From: JTS-RE37 sp041743975 | GTDB taxonomy: Bacteria; Bacteroidota; Bacteroidia; Flavobacteriales; Flavobacteriaceae | NCBI GenBank assembly: GCA_041743975.1 | Contig: JBGTLT010000176.1 | Location: 1 to 64,000, forward strand | Direction of reading: 5' to 3' | Length of the DNA: 64,000 nucleotides | Part shown: positions 55,199 through 62,803 of the stretch, one piece after another | Position numbering within the stretch: the first letter of the stretch is position 1 | Layout of the letters: every line of letters starts with the position of its first letter | The notes under the pieces: generated by a model | Databases searched by the model: none | What the model was told of the DNA's origin: nothing | The model's input: only the letters and a program-made list of their open reading frames with translations | Translations under genes and position numbers: made by a program

Positions 55199-57019
55199 AT
55201 GGGTTTAGTCACGGCCAAAGAGGTAGCCAAAGCGATAAACCTGGACAAATATGGGGTATTGGGAACGTTCATGGGGTGGTCGCTGATGCATATCACCCAA
55301 TTATCCTCCATCAACAATTTCTACGAAAAGCATAAGCACCTGCAGGGGATTGAATTCCTGGAAGCCATCCTGGACCACTATGAGATCAATTTTGAAATAC
55401 CGGAAGAAGATTTTAAAAGACTGCCGAAGGACGGGGCCTTTATCACCATCAGCAATCACCCACTGGGCGGTATTGACGGGGTATTACTGCTAAAGCTGAT
55501 GTTGCAGTACCGGTCTGATTTCAAAATTATCGCCAATTTCCTGCTCCATAGGATTGCCCCCATCTCTCCCTTCATCATGCCGGTTAATCCCTTTGAGGAC
55601 CGAAAGGATGTTAAAAGCAGCCTGGCCGGATTCAAAGCAGCGCTGGGACACCTGCAACAGGGACACCCCTTGGGCATCTTCCCGGCCGGGGAGGTATCCA
55701 CCTACAGGGACGACCGGCTTATAGTGGACAGGCCCTGGGAAGAGGCAGCGATCAAGTTGATCCGCAAGGCAAAGGTGCCTGTTGTACCTATCTATTTCCA
55801 CGCCCGGAACAGCAAATTGTTTTACACCTTATCCAGGATCAACGCTATTTTCCGCACTGCTAAGCTGCCTTCGGAGGTTACTACCCAACGAAACAGGTCT
55901 ATAAAGGTGCGGATAGGGCAACCTATTTCGGTCGCGGTCCAAATGGAACAAACCTCCCTGGAAGAATTTACGGAGCTGCTGCGCATGAAGACCTATATGC
56001 TTTCCCATGGCTATGTAAAGGAGCGGCTTATAGACCAGATCCCTACTTCATTCCCAACCTCCCTGAAAATCCCGATGCCTCCGAGAAAGATCGTTTCAGC
56101 AGTACGGACCGAAGTTATTCAGGGGGAAATTGAAAAACTGCGCGAAAAGAATTGCCGCCTCCTGCAGAGCAAGAACTATGAGGTTTTCCTGGCACAGAAA
56201 AAAGATATGCCCTTTATCCTTCAGGAAATTGGCATGCAGCGGGAAACCACCTTCCGGGCCATAGGTGAGGGTACCAATAACTCCATAGACCTTGACCGGT
56301 TTGATGAATACTATCATCACTTGTTTTTATGGGATGATGAAGATAAGGCCATTGTAGGCGCCTACCGTATGGGAATGGGGTCTGAGATATTCGACCTCCA
56401 TGGAATAGATGGGTTTTACCTGCAGGACCTGTTTCGGTTTGAACCGGAATTACATGGTATGATGCGGCAGTCCATAGAGATGGGCCGTGCCTATATTATT
56501 AAAAAATACCAGCAAAAACCAATGCCACTTTTCCTCTTATGGAAGGGTATAGTGCATACCACGCTTCGGTACCCCGAGCATAAATTTTTGATAGGTGGGG
56601 TGAGCATCAGCAACCAATTTTCCAATTTTTCAAAATCGCTCATGATCGAGTTTATGAAATCGAATTACTGGGACCCGTATGTGGCGCAATATGTAAGGCC
56701 CAAAAAGGAATTCAAGGTAAAGTTAAAAGACGCGGACAAGGAATTCGTTTTTGATGAAACGGAAGCGGATCTGAATAAATTTGACAAATTGATTGAAGAG
56801 GTGGAGCCCGGAAGTTTGCGTTTACCGGTACTGATCAAAAAATATATCAAGCAGAATGCGAGGGTAGTGGCCTTCAATGTGGACCCGTTGTTCAACAATT
56901 CCGTGGACGGGTTGATGTATATAAAGATAGCCGATTTGCCGGAAAGCACGGTAAAGCCGGTAATGGAGGAATTTCAGGCAGAACTGGAACGCAAACTGGC
57001 AGAGAGCAATGGTTCCTGA
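55199..57019 (+). CDS. olsF: Bifunctional ornithine-lipid acyltransferase, OlsF type
   Basis: A 606-residue protein from the ATG at 55199 (MGLVTAKEVAKAINLDKYG); an earlier ATG at 55142 would lie upstream of a TATATTTA promoter-like box. The N-terminal half is a PlsC/LPLAT acyltransferase (ITISNHPLGGIDGVLLLKLM, PAGEVSTYRDD). The C-terminal half is a GNAT-like acyl-homoserine-lactone/hemolysin-type acyltransferase (VGAYRMGMGSEI and the MGRAYI segment) resembling OlsB. This OlsA-like plus OlsB-like fusion is the layout of OlsF, which makes ornithine lipids, known from Serratia and Flavobacterium. Other amino-acid lipids cannot be excluded. Confidence 0.82.
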   Translation: MGLVTAKEVAKAINLDKYGVLGTFMGWSLMHITQLSSINNFYEKHKHLQGIEFLEAILDHYEINFEIPEEDFKRLPKDGAFITISNHPLGGIDGVLLLKLMLQYRSDFKIIANFLLHRIAPISPFIMPVNPFEDRKDVKSSLAGFKAALGHLQQGHPLGIFPAGEVSTYRDDRLIVDRPWEEAAIKLIRKAKVPVVPIYFHARNSKLFYTLSRINAIFRTAKLPSEVTTQRNRSIKVRIGQPISVAVQMEQTSLEEFTELLRMKTYMLSHGYVKERLIDQIPTSFPTSLKIPMPPRKIVSAVRTEVIQGEIEKLREKNCRLLQSKNYEVFLAQKKDMPFILQEIGMQRETTFRAIGEGTNNSIDLDRFDEYYHHLFLWDDEDKAIVGAYRMGMGSEIFDLHGIDGFYLQDLFRFEPELHGMMRQSIEMGRAYIIKKYQQKPMPLFLLWKGIVHTTLRYPEHKFLIGGVSISNQFSNFSKSLMIEFMKSNYWDPYVAQYVRPKKEFKVKLKDADKEFVFDETEADLNKFDKLIEEVEPGSLRLPVLIKKYIKQNARVVAFNVDPLFNNSVDGLMYIKIADLPESTVKPVMEEFQAELERKLAESNGS

Positions 57020-57246
57020 GGGGGCTTATGCTGTATGAAATCCTGGCAAAATGTCTTGATTTTTTCTTGTTTCTGCAAGAGCATGATGCGTATACTGCTC
57101 AGACCCCGCACATCTGTAGGATTATAAAACATATGGTGAATGCGTTTTGCCTTCGGGGAGGTATCCATGGACCAATCCGGTTCTGCACGAATTTCCTGTA
57201 ACGAAACAGTACCTTCGTCACTATAGGATAGTTTCAGGGTTAAATA

Positions 57247-57738
57247 TTATGTTGTTCCAACACGGTTACTTCTTTTTTCAAAAAGCAGGTTGTCTTTCCA
57301 GACCCCATCCAGATTCCCGACCTTTTCCCTTTTCCCGATCAGCCTGAAGCCTGCTTTTTCATGTAGCTTTATGCTGCCTGTATTCTCCGGGAAGATCCCC
57401 GATTGCAATGTCCAGAATCCCGCTTCCTCGCTCCGGTGAATGAGGGTGTTCATCAGCAACTTCCCAATGCCTTTGTTCCAGTTGTTAGATCTGATATATA
57501 TACTCACTTCCGCCACTCCCCCGTATACGCACCTGTCGGAAACGGGTGAGAGTGCCGCCCATCCCAGGACCATAGGCCCTTCTGTGGCTACCAGCCTGCA
57601 AGTTTGCAGATGGTTGGCATCCCATGTTTTAAAGTCGGGTATGGTTTTTTCAAAGGTAGCATAGCCGGTGGCAATTCCTTCGGTATAGATTTGGGCAACT
57701 GCCTCCCAATCATCCGGTGTCATTTCCCTGATTTCCAT
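57247..57738 (-). CDS. GNAT acetyltransferase, phosphinothricin/ArsN-like
   Basis: A 163-residue protein close to the phosphinothricin acetyltransferase group: IREMTPDDWEAVAQIYTEGI at the start, VLGWAALSPVS, the CoA loop YIRSNNWNKGIGKLLMNTLI, and near the end LHEKAGFRLIGKREKVGNLD with GVWKDNLLFEKRS. In ars operons such enzymes are called ArsN, and one has been shown to acetylate arsinothricin. Here it lies 16 nt after the DUF6428-like gene and downstream of an ArsR, so an ArsN role is plausible. Substrate not proven; other small amines are possible. Confidence 0.85.
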   Translation of the reverse strand: MEIREMTPDDWEAVAQIYTEGIATGYATFEKTIPDFKTWDANHLQTCRLVATEGPMVLGWAALSPVSDRCVYGGVAEVSIYIRSNNWNKGIGKLLMNTLIHRSEEAGFWTLQSGIFPENTGSIKLHEKAGFRLIGKREKVGNLDGVWKDNLLFEKRSNRVGTT

Positions 57739-57754
57739 AGGATATCGGTATTAA

Positions 57755-58249
57755 TTAACAGCAACCAGCGCTGGGGGCACAGCAGGGAGCTGTTACTTTT
57801 TCTTTGTCCTTCTTCTCGGGGACTCCGCATGCTTCCCGGGCCTTACAATCTGTTTTGTCTACGGTCAGCTTCACCAAAAGGGTATCATCCTGTACATTTA
57901 ATTCCCGGACCAGCAGGTGGGCGGTATGGAAATTTGGATTGCCGAATTCAAATTTCAGTTCGGCAAGGGGGTCCATGGGTTTAACCGAGTGTACTTTCTC
58001 CAGGATTCTCTGGGCTTTTCCGGTGTTCATAGGGGTATTTTTCCGTGGTATTTTAGGACTTTCCCATAGTTGAATAATGGTTTCATTCCACCGATCGGTC
58101 TGCCCCCCGCAATCTACCGAATCAATGGTGGAGTTTTTTATTTCGGTGATGTGGTAATTGTTATTAACAAAAAGCCCGGGTTTATATTCAAATTTCAGGT
58201 ATTTGGCGGGGTTATTTTGTAATGCGGAAAGGAATTCGTGTGTTTTCAT
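57755..58249 (-). CDS. DUF6428-like protein with cysteine-rich C-terminus
   Basis: A 164-residue soluble protein. The main part is a beta-rich domain (KTHEFLSALQNNPAKYLKFE, NNNYHITEIKNSTIDSVDCG, ETIIQLWES). The last 32 residues carry two spaced Cys (CKAREAC) and, at the very end, CCAPSAGCC, a likely site for soft metals or arsenite. I recall such proteins (DUF6428) between arsR and arsenate reductase or efflux genes in Bacteroidota. It lies 10 nt after arsR and before the GNAT gene. Probably an arsenic- or metal-linked accessory protein; function not established. Confidence 0.78.
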   Translation of the reverse strand: MKTHEFLSALQNNPAKYLKFEYKPGLFVNNNYHITEIKNSTIDSVDCGGQTDRWNETIIQLWESPKIPRKNTPMNTGKAQRILEKVHSVKPMDPLAELKFEFGNPNFHTAHLLVRELNVQDDTLLVKLTVDKTDCKAREACGVPEKKDKEKVTAPCCAPSAGCC

Positions 58250-58259
58250 AGGAGTTAAT

Positions 58260-58586
58260 TTAGCAACAATTCTGATTTATTTTACGGAAGAAATCCTGAA
58301 AGATTTCCTGAAGTTCTTCCCATTTTTCTGTATTGATACAGTAGCAGAGGTTTTTTCCGTGGAAGGTACCTTTTAGCAGTCCTATTTTTTTTATTTCGTT
58401 CAGGTGCTGCGATATAGTGGGTTGGGATAATCCGATGACATCAACCAGGTCATTGCAAATACAATTTTCCTGTTTGCTGATGTACTGCAGGATGGCAACT
58501 CTTGCGGGGTGAGCCAGAACTTTGGCTGCTACTGCGAGGGTATTGTGGGCCTTCGTAAAAATATGTGTTTTGGTAGCTCCCATCAT
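58260..58586 (-). CDS. arsR: ArsR family transcriptional regulator
   Basis: About 108 residues from the ATG at 58586 (also ATG 58583). It is a small winged-helix repressor: VAAKVLAHPARVAILQYISK, a metal-site-like Cys pair in ENCICNDLVDV (the place of the E-L-C-V-C-D-L box of ArsR), the recognition helix GLSQPTISQHLNEIKKIGLL, and a C-terminal pair of Cys. Arsenite or antimonite binding would release it from DNA. It heads the operon with the Cys-tailed protein and the GNAT. The palindrome at 58601-58612 just upstream is its probable operator. Confidence 0.9.
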   Translation of the reverse strand: MMGATKTHIFTKAHNTLAVAAKVLAHPARVAILQYISKQENCICNDLVDVIGLSQPTISQHLNEIKKIGLLKGTFHGKNLCYCINTEKWEELQEIFQDFFRKINQNCC

Positions 58587-58600
58587 CAAATTTTAAAGTG

Positions 58601-58620
58601 ATATTGCAATATTACGATAA
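58601..58620 (-). promoter_or_regulatory. Probable ArsR operator, proximal copy
   Basis: atattgcaatattacgataa contains the perfect 12-bp palindrome atattgcaatat at 58601-58612 and lies 15 nt upstream of the arsR start. Position and dyad symmetry fit an autoregulatory operator of an ArsR repressor. A near copy lies at 58772-58791. Confidence 0.65.
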
Positions 58621-58771
58621 AGATATGAAATAAAAAAGGTTGAACAGCATAATTCTACATATTTATCACGAAATACAGCTTCGTTTACGACAAATCCGGC
58701 GGCGCACAGGCAGCTATTGGGCACAACTGAAAGCGGTTTCCTGGTGGCACCCCTATCAAATATTTAATGAT

Positions 58772-58791
58772 ATATTGCATTATTACGATAA
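58772..58791 (-). promoter_or_regulatory. Second ArsR operator-like copy, distal
   Basis: atattgcattattacgataa is identical to the proximal copy at 58601-58620 except for one base (A to T at the ninth position), which breaks the palindrome. It has the same orientation and lies 171 nt farther upstream of arsR. It may be a second binding site or a leftover promoter from a rearranged ars cluster. Confidence 0.55.
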
Positions 58792-58806
58792 TGACAATAC
58801 AGAAAA

Positions 58807-58831
58807 AAGTCAGACGAAGAAAATCTGACTT
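58807..58831 (-). terminator. Rho-independent terminator after the TM2 gene
   Basis: Stem aagtcaga / tctgactt with a 9-nt loop; on the minus strand it runs into a T-rich run just 8 nt after the TM2 gene stop. It separates the TM2 transcript from the ars-like region. Confidence 0.75.
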
Positions 58832-58839
58832 CTTTTATA

Positions 58840-59274
58840 TCAGAACCATGGTTTTTTACCAACCTGGTACGTATTGTAAAAATCTTCATCGGTTTTGGTG
58901 AGATAGATTATCCCTTCTATCAAGCCGATAACCGCCGGGATCCACACCAGGAAAGCACCAATAAATAAACATACCAATGCATATGATACAAGTGTAAAAC
59001 CCAGTAGTATAAACCCCTCTTTGTTATAACCCAACATAAATTTATGAACCCCAAGGGAACCCAGGATGATGGCCAGGATACCTGCCAGGATCTTTTTGTT
59101 TTCCCCGCCTGCACCTTTCAGGCCCTCCGAAAATTCATTTGCCGTCTTCTTGGCTTCACTGGTAAAATCATCCGAAGCCTCCCTGGTTTCCTTTCTGAAA
59201 TCCTTAGCAGAATCCCTGCCACTGTCAAAGGCATCGTCCGCCCTATCCCCTAAATCTTTGTTATCGTCTGACAT
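58840..59274 (-). CDS. TM2 domain membrane protein
   Basis: A 144-residue protein from the ATG at 59274 (frame open to 59313). Residues 1 to about 60 are charged and helical (DAFDSGRDSAKDFRKETREA), resembling a YtxH- or CsbD-like soluble segment. Residues about 65-130 are a TM2 domain: GILAIILGSLGVHKFMLGYN, then FILLGFTLVSYALVCLFIGA and the WIPAVIGLIEGIIYLTK end. TM2 proteins are small inner-membrane proteins of unknown role. A terminator follows directly. Confidence 0.83.
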   Translation of the reverse strand: MSDDNKDLGDRADDAFDSGRDSAKDFRKETREASDDFTSEAKKTANEFSEGLKGAGGENKKILAGILAIILGSLGVHKFMLGYNKEGFILLGFTLVSYALVCLFIGAFLVWIPAVIGLIEGIIYLTKTDEDFYNTYQVGKKPWF

Positions 59275-59324
59275 GGTTATTGTTTTTGTTGGTTTATACG
59301 TTAAATGTAACAATTATTTCCCAA

Positions 59325-59711
59325 TCAAAGAAATGCCTTATCCACTGGTTCCCAGAGTTCTATTTTGTTCCCTTCTGGATCCATGATCCAACCGAATTTC
59401 CCGTATTCGAATTCCTCAATATCGCCTATAACTGTAACCCCTTCTTCCTTGAGGACAGCTAATAAAGACACCAGGTCCGCTACCCGGTAATTCATCATAA
59501 ATTGCTTATCGCTAGGCTGGAAGTAAGAAGTGTCATCCTTAAACGGGCTCCATTGGGTAGAACAGTCATTACCTTCCTTATCCTTCCACCAAAATGTACA
59601 TCCGTATCGATCTGTTGGAAGGCCTAAATGCTGTTTATACCATTGTTTCATGCTATCGGGATCCTTGGTTTTAAAGAAAAAGCCGCCTAATCCTGTTACC
59701 CTGTTTTCCAT
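59325..59711 (-). CDS. VOC family protein
   Basis: A 128-residue VOC-fold protein: VTGLGGFFFKTKDPDSMKQW at the start with the family's first strand, DRYGCTFWWKDKEGND in the middle, and FGWIMDPEGNKIELWEPVDK at the end with the typical Glu of the metal site. Close to the putative glyoxalase/dioxygenase group used for small-molecule binding. Substrate unknown. It stands alone between the TM2 and DUF1801 genes. Confidence 0.82.
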   Translation of the reverse strand: MENRVTGLGGFFFKTKDPDSMKQWYKQHLGLPTDRYGCTFWWKDKEGNDCSTQWSPFKDDTSYFQPSDKQFMMNYRVADLVSLLAVLKEEGVTVIGDIEEFEYGKFGWIMDPEGNKIELWEPVDKAFL

Positions 59712-59849
59712 ACTATCTGATCTTTAATTTGTTCAACACCTTTTTCAATTTTTTCCGTGGTAACCGGTCTTATCCATGCTGCCCGGGGAGGGTAAACTGA
59801 TTTGGCGCTGCCACAGAGGATCCCGATTTCCTATTTCCTCTAACACCGT

Positions 59850-60326
59850 TCACCCTTTGCCGGTGGATCCTCCTGGGGTGGTGTTCTTTTCATATAATTC
59901 GATCCATTCCTCAACAGACATTTTCGAACACAGTTCCCCGATTAGTTCATATGGGATATGGGCTGTATTTTTAAACCTGATGCAACTCTTGCCCATATCC
60001 AACCTGGTCTTTACATAGCGGGGATATGCTTCCTTAAACCAGGAAAGCAAGGAAGGGCTGGCATATAGCCCGAAATGATAGACTGCGATAAAGTTCTTTT
60101 GGGATGCCAGGTTTATAAATGGCAGCGGTAAAGCGGGGTTCACATGGTACCCTGCCGGGTAGCGTTCAAGGGGCACTACGTAACCGATCATCCCATAGCC
60201 CATTGTTTCCGTAAAGCCAGACGGCAGGTTTTTTTTAATGACCGCTCGAAGTTGCATTACAGCCTGCTTTCTGTCACCTGATTGGCCAGCTGCATATTCA
60301 TCCGGGGATTTTGCGTCGGAAGTCAT
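59850..60326 (-). CDS. DUF1801 domain protein
   Basis: A 158-residue soluble protein of the DUF1801 (YdhG-like) fold: VMQLRAVIKKNLPSGFTETM, YGMIGYVVPL, INLASQKNFIAVYHFGLYAS and MGKSCIRFKNTAHIPYELIG. The family resembles a small beta-alpha protein with unknown ligand. It starts 7 nt after the DUF4199 stop, so it belongs to that operon. Confidence 0.82.
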   Translation of the reverse strand: MTSDAKSPDEYAAGQSGDRKQAVMQLRAVIKKNLPSGFTETMGYGMIGYVVPLERYPAGYHVNPALPLPFINLASQKNFIAVYHFGLYASPSLLSWFKEAYPRYVKTRLDMGKSCIRFKNTAHIPYELIGELCSKMSVEEWIELYEKNTTPGGSTGKG

Positions 60327-60333
60327 ACCCTGT

Positions 60334-60792
60334 TTATTTACGTTGGAGGATCAGCGCTGAAATCAACGATATGATCAACCCAAGGATCACAACCGTAACA
60401 AACATAATTAAGGCCATAAAAGTACTGCCATAATCCGGGATCTCCCCTTTGTAACCATCAGCAATCAACCTCTCGTAGTATTCCTTAAAAAAATCTGGGT
60501 TGATATAGGTTGTATACATGAAATCTGCAATGGCAATACCCGCAGCCGAAAAGGCAGAGATCAGCAATCCCAGTAGCACTGCTTTCTGAAAGCTCAGTTT
60601 ACCGTTGTTTATGGCATCCCGGAAATGTTTTATACCAAAGTAAATAAATGACAGGGAGGCAACCATAGTAAAATAACCCACTATCTCCTGGGTCTTAAAA
60701 TCCATTCCCTGCCCGAAGTAAAGTCCGGCCGAAAAAAAGATCAAGGCAACGAAAAGCCCATAAAGTCCAAACCTGATGATGGTGTTCCTCAT
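60334..60792 (-). CDS. DUF4199 membrane protein
   Basis: A 152-residue integral membrane protein with four hydrophobic helices (for example RFGLYGLFVALIFFSAGLYF, VGYFTMVASLSFIYFGIKHF, AVLLGLLISAFSAAGIAIAD, and FMALIMFVTVVILGLIISLI). The pattern of a charged loop after helix 2 (RDAINNGKLSFQKA) fits DUF4199, common in Bacteroidota. Function unknown. Located between a membrane LuxR-type regulator and a DUF1801 gene on the same strand. Confidence 0.83.
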   Translation of the reverse strand: MRNTIIRFGLYGLFVALIFFSAGLYFGQGMDFKTQEIVGYFTMVASLSFIYFGIKHFRDAINNGKLSFQKAVLLGLLISAFSAAGIAIADFMYTTYINPDFFKEYYERLIADGYKGEIPDYGSTFMALIMFVTVVILGLIISLISALILQRK

Positions 60793-60881
60793 TTTGATTT
60801 ATTTTAGGATCAGCTTTTCAAAAGTAGGGTATGGGAAGGTTCCCATCCTCATACCTAAGTACCAAAAAGCTGGTGCCCCTA

Positions 60882-61292
60882 TCAGATTATCTGTAATTCC
60901 TTGGCAATCTGTATCGCCTGTGTCCGCCGCCTGGCCTGTAATTTTAGCAAAACATTGGAAACATGTGTTTTTACGGTGCTTTCTGAGACGAACAATTTTT
61001 CACCAATTTCCTTGTTTGACAAACCCTTTGTAATTTCCACAAGTACTTCGTATTCCCTGTTACTTAATCCGAGTTCCCCAATTTTTTGCCGGTCAATACC
61101 CCCCGATACCTTTACTTTCCGCTGCATGCTCCTTTTATTGAGGTAGATGCCGATAAGGAAAAATACCAGGGCTACCGAGGCAATGACCAATTCAGCGCGG
61201 ATATCGGTACGGGTGTAGTAATACGTGCTTAACCTGAATAAGGCAAAGACCGCGAGGATGAGGAGTCCGAATATGAGTACTGTTTTTTTCAT
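60882..61292 (-). CDS. Membrane-anchored LuxR-type helix-turn-helix regulator
   Basis: A 136-residue protein with two membrane helices first (TVLIFGLLILAVFALFRLST and ELVIASVALVFFLIGIYLNK), then a linker, then a LuxR/GerE DNA-binding domain at about residues 70-135 (GLSNREYEVLVEITKGLSNK, EIGEKLFVSESTVKTHVSNV). No receiver or ligand-binding domain is present. DNA would be contacted at the membrane. The DUF4199 gene starts about 90 nt downstream and may be its target. Confidence 0.88.
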   Translation of the reverse strand: MKKTVLIFGLLILAVFALFRLSTYYYTRTDIRAELVIASVALVFFLIGIYLNKRSMQRKVKVSGGIDRQKIGELGLSNREYEVLVEITKGLSNKEIGEKLFVSESTVKTHVSNVLLKLQARRRTQAIQIAKELQII

Positions 61293-61310
61293 AAACTGAG
61301 CTTCCGGTAC

Positions 61311-62252
61311 CTAACAAAATTTTGCTATGATTTTATCCACAATAGTTTGTGCCAATTTTTGTTTACTTTCCACCGTCCATCCTGCCACATGTGGGGATAA
61401 TAGTACATTTTCACTATTGACGAGATAGCGGAACGGTTCGGATAACTGCTTATCTGTAAACATATCCTCAAAGGATGATTTTTCATATTCAAGGACATCC
61501 AGTCCGGCACCAAGTATCTTCCCGGAGGCCAAAGCGGTTACCAGGTCAGCTGTTACAACACAATTACCACGGGCGGTGTTCAAGAACCAAAATGGATTCC
61601 TGAATGCATCGATAAATGCCGAATTTACAATCTTATTTGTTTTGGGAGTCTGAGGCAGGTGCAGGCTCAATACCTCCGATTTCTGGCGCAGTTCCATGAT
61701 GCCAACCTGCCGTGCCCGGGCGTCTCCCACCCCCCCGACTATGTCATAGCAGAGGACCTCCACATCAAAGCCGGCAAGCTTTTTGGCAAAGGCCTTGCCC
61801 ATATTTCCATAACCATAAATCCCAATGGTTTTCCCTTCCAGTTCATGCCCGCGGTTCCCATCCCGGTCCCAGCTGCCTGCCCTGACTTCCCGGTCTGCCT
61901 TGGGGAGCTTGTTCATCAGGGATAGCAGCATTCCAAGGGTATGTTCTCCCACGGCATTTCGATTGCCTTCCGGTGCTGCCACCACAAATATACCCTTGTC
62001 CTCCGCTTCCATCAGGTCTATATTTTCCAATCCGGCACCTACCCTTCCAATAAATTTAAGGTTTCTGGCCTTCCGTAAAAAGGGCCTGTCAAGGGAAAAA
62101 CGACTGCGGATTATAATGCCATCGTATTCGTGGATTTTTTGTGCCACTTCGTTTTTTGAAGAAGTATAATCCTCCTCATTCTGAAATCCCGCTGCGGCCA
62201 GTTGTTCTATCAGCAAAGGGTGGTTGGTATCTACATGGAGCACCTTCATCAC
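61311..62252 (-). CDS. D-2-hydroxyacid dehydrogenase (phosphoglycerate dehydrogenase-like)
   Basis: A 313-residue protein with the two-domain D-2-hydroxyacid dehydrogenase fold: RSRFSLDRPFLRKARNLKFI early, the NAD motif in IGIYGYGNMGKAFAKKLAGF (G-Y-G-N-M-G), catalytic Arg in FLNTARGNCV, Glu in LDVLEYEKSSF and His in LLSPHVAGWT. It is short, without an ACT domain, so a role in serine synthesis is possible but not proven. It starts 3 nt after the cupin gene stop. Confidence 0.88.
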   Translation of the reverse strand: MMKVLHVDTNHPLLIEQLAAAGFQNEEDYTSSKNEVAQKIHEYDGIIIRSRFSLDRPFLRKARNLKFIGRVGAGLENIDLMEAEDKGIFVVAAPEGNRNAVGEHTLGMLLSLMNKLPKADREVRAGSWDRDGNRGHELEGKTIGIYGYGNMGKAFAKKLAGFDVEVLCYDIVGGVGDARARQVGIMELRQKSEVLSLHLPQTPKTNKIVNSAFIDAFRNPFWFLNTARGNCVVTADLVTALASGKILGAGLDVLEYEKSSFEDMFTDKQLSEPFRYLVNSENVLLSPHVAGWTVESKQKLAQTIVDKIIAKFC

Positions 62253-62255
62253 TAT

Positions 62256-62621
62256 TTATATTTTAGGGTACTCGGTTTGGGTTAATTCATGCTGAACAGC
62301 GCCCGTATGTGCCGTTGACTGTTTTTCAAAAAGTAAAAGGTGTACCTCTTCGCCGTCCCGGGTTGCGGGGCAATGTTCAAGCCCCCTGGGTACCACAATG
62401 ATCTCCCCTTCCTTCACAACTTCTGTCCGGTCCCGGAACTGCATATACAAAGTGCCCTTTAAGACCTGAAAAAGTTCGTCTTCCCCTTCGTGTGCATGCC
62501 ATACGAATTCACCTTTTATTTTCGCAAGGATTACCTGCATATCATCCACCGTAGCAATCTGGTGGGGATACCAGATTTTTTCAAAGGTTTCCAATTTGGA
62601 TGTAAGATTGATGGCTTTCAT
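62256..62621 (-). CDS. Cupin domain protein
   Basis: A 121-residue single-domain cupin. The metal-binding motifs are visible: VWHAHEGEDELFQVLKGTLY (motif 1, H-x-H-x4-E-like) and VVPRGLEHCPATRDGEEVHL (motif 2, with His). It begins MKAINLTSKLETFEKIWYPH. Substrate unknown; the operon with the hydroxyacid dehydrogenase suggests a metabolic, not regulatory, role. Confidence 0.85.
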   Translation of the reverse strand: MKAINLTSKLETFEKIWYPHQIATVDDMQVILAKIKGEFVWHAHEGEDELFQVLKGTLYMQFRDRTEVVKEGEIIVVPRGLEHCPATRDGEEVHLLLFEKQSTAHTGAVQHELTQTEYPKI

Positions 62622-62803
62622 TCCACAATGTCTATTAATGTTCGATACAAAATTGTTTTGGGGATACCGGAAGGGAACTAAAAATACTAAAAAAAGTGGT
62701 ACCGCAGGCCCAATAAATGATCGATCCGGTTATAATGGTTCTGTGGGCAGGTTAGTGCGCCTCCTGTCGTCCTGTGACATGGTCACGCCGTGCAGGTAAG
62801 TGA

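Noticed and set aside
58640..58828. Plus-strand 62-codon frame between the two ArsR operator copies
   Set aside because: Very basic, no recognisable motif, and it runs through the distal operator and into the terminator stem.
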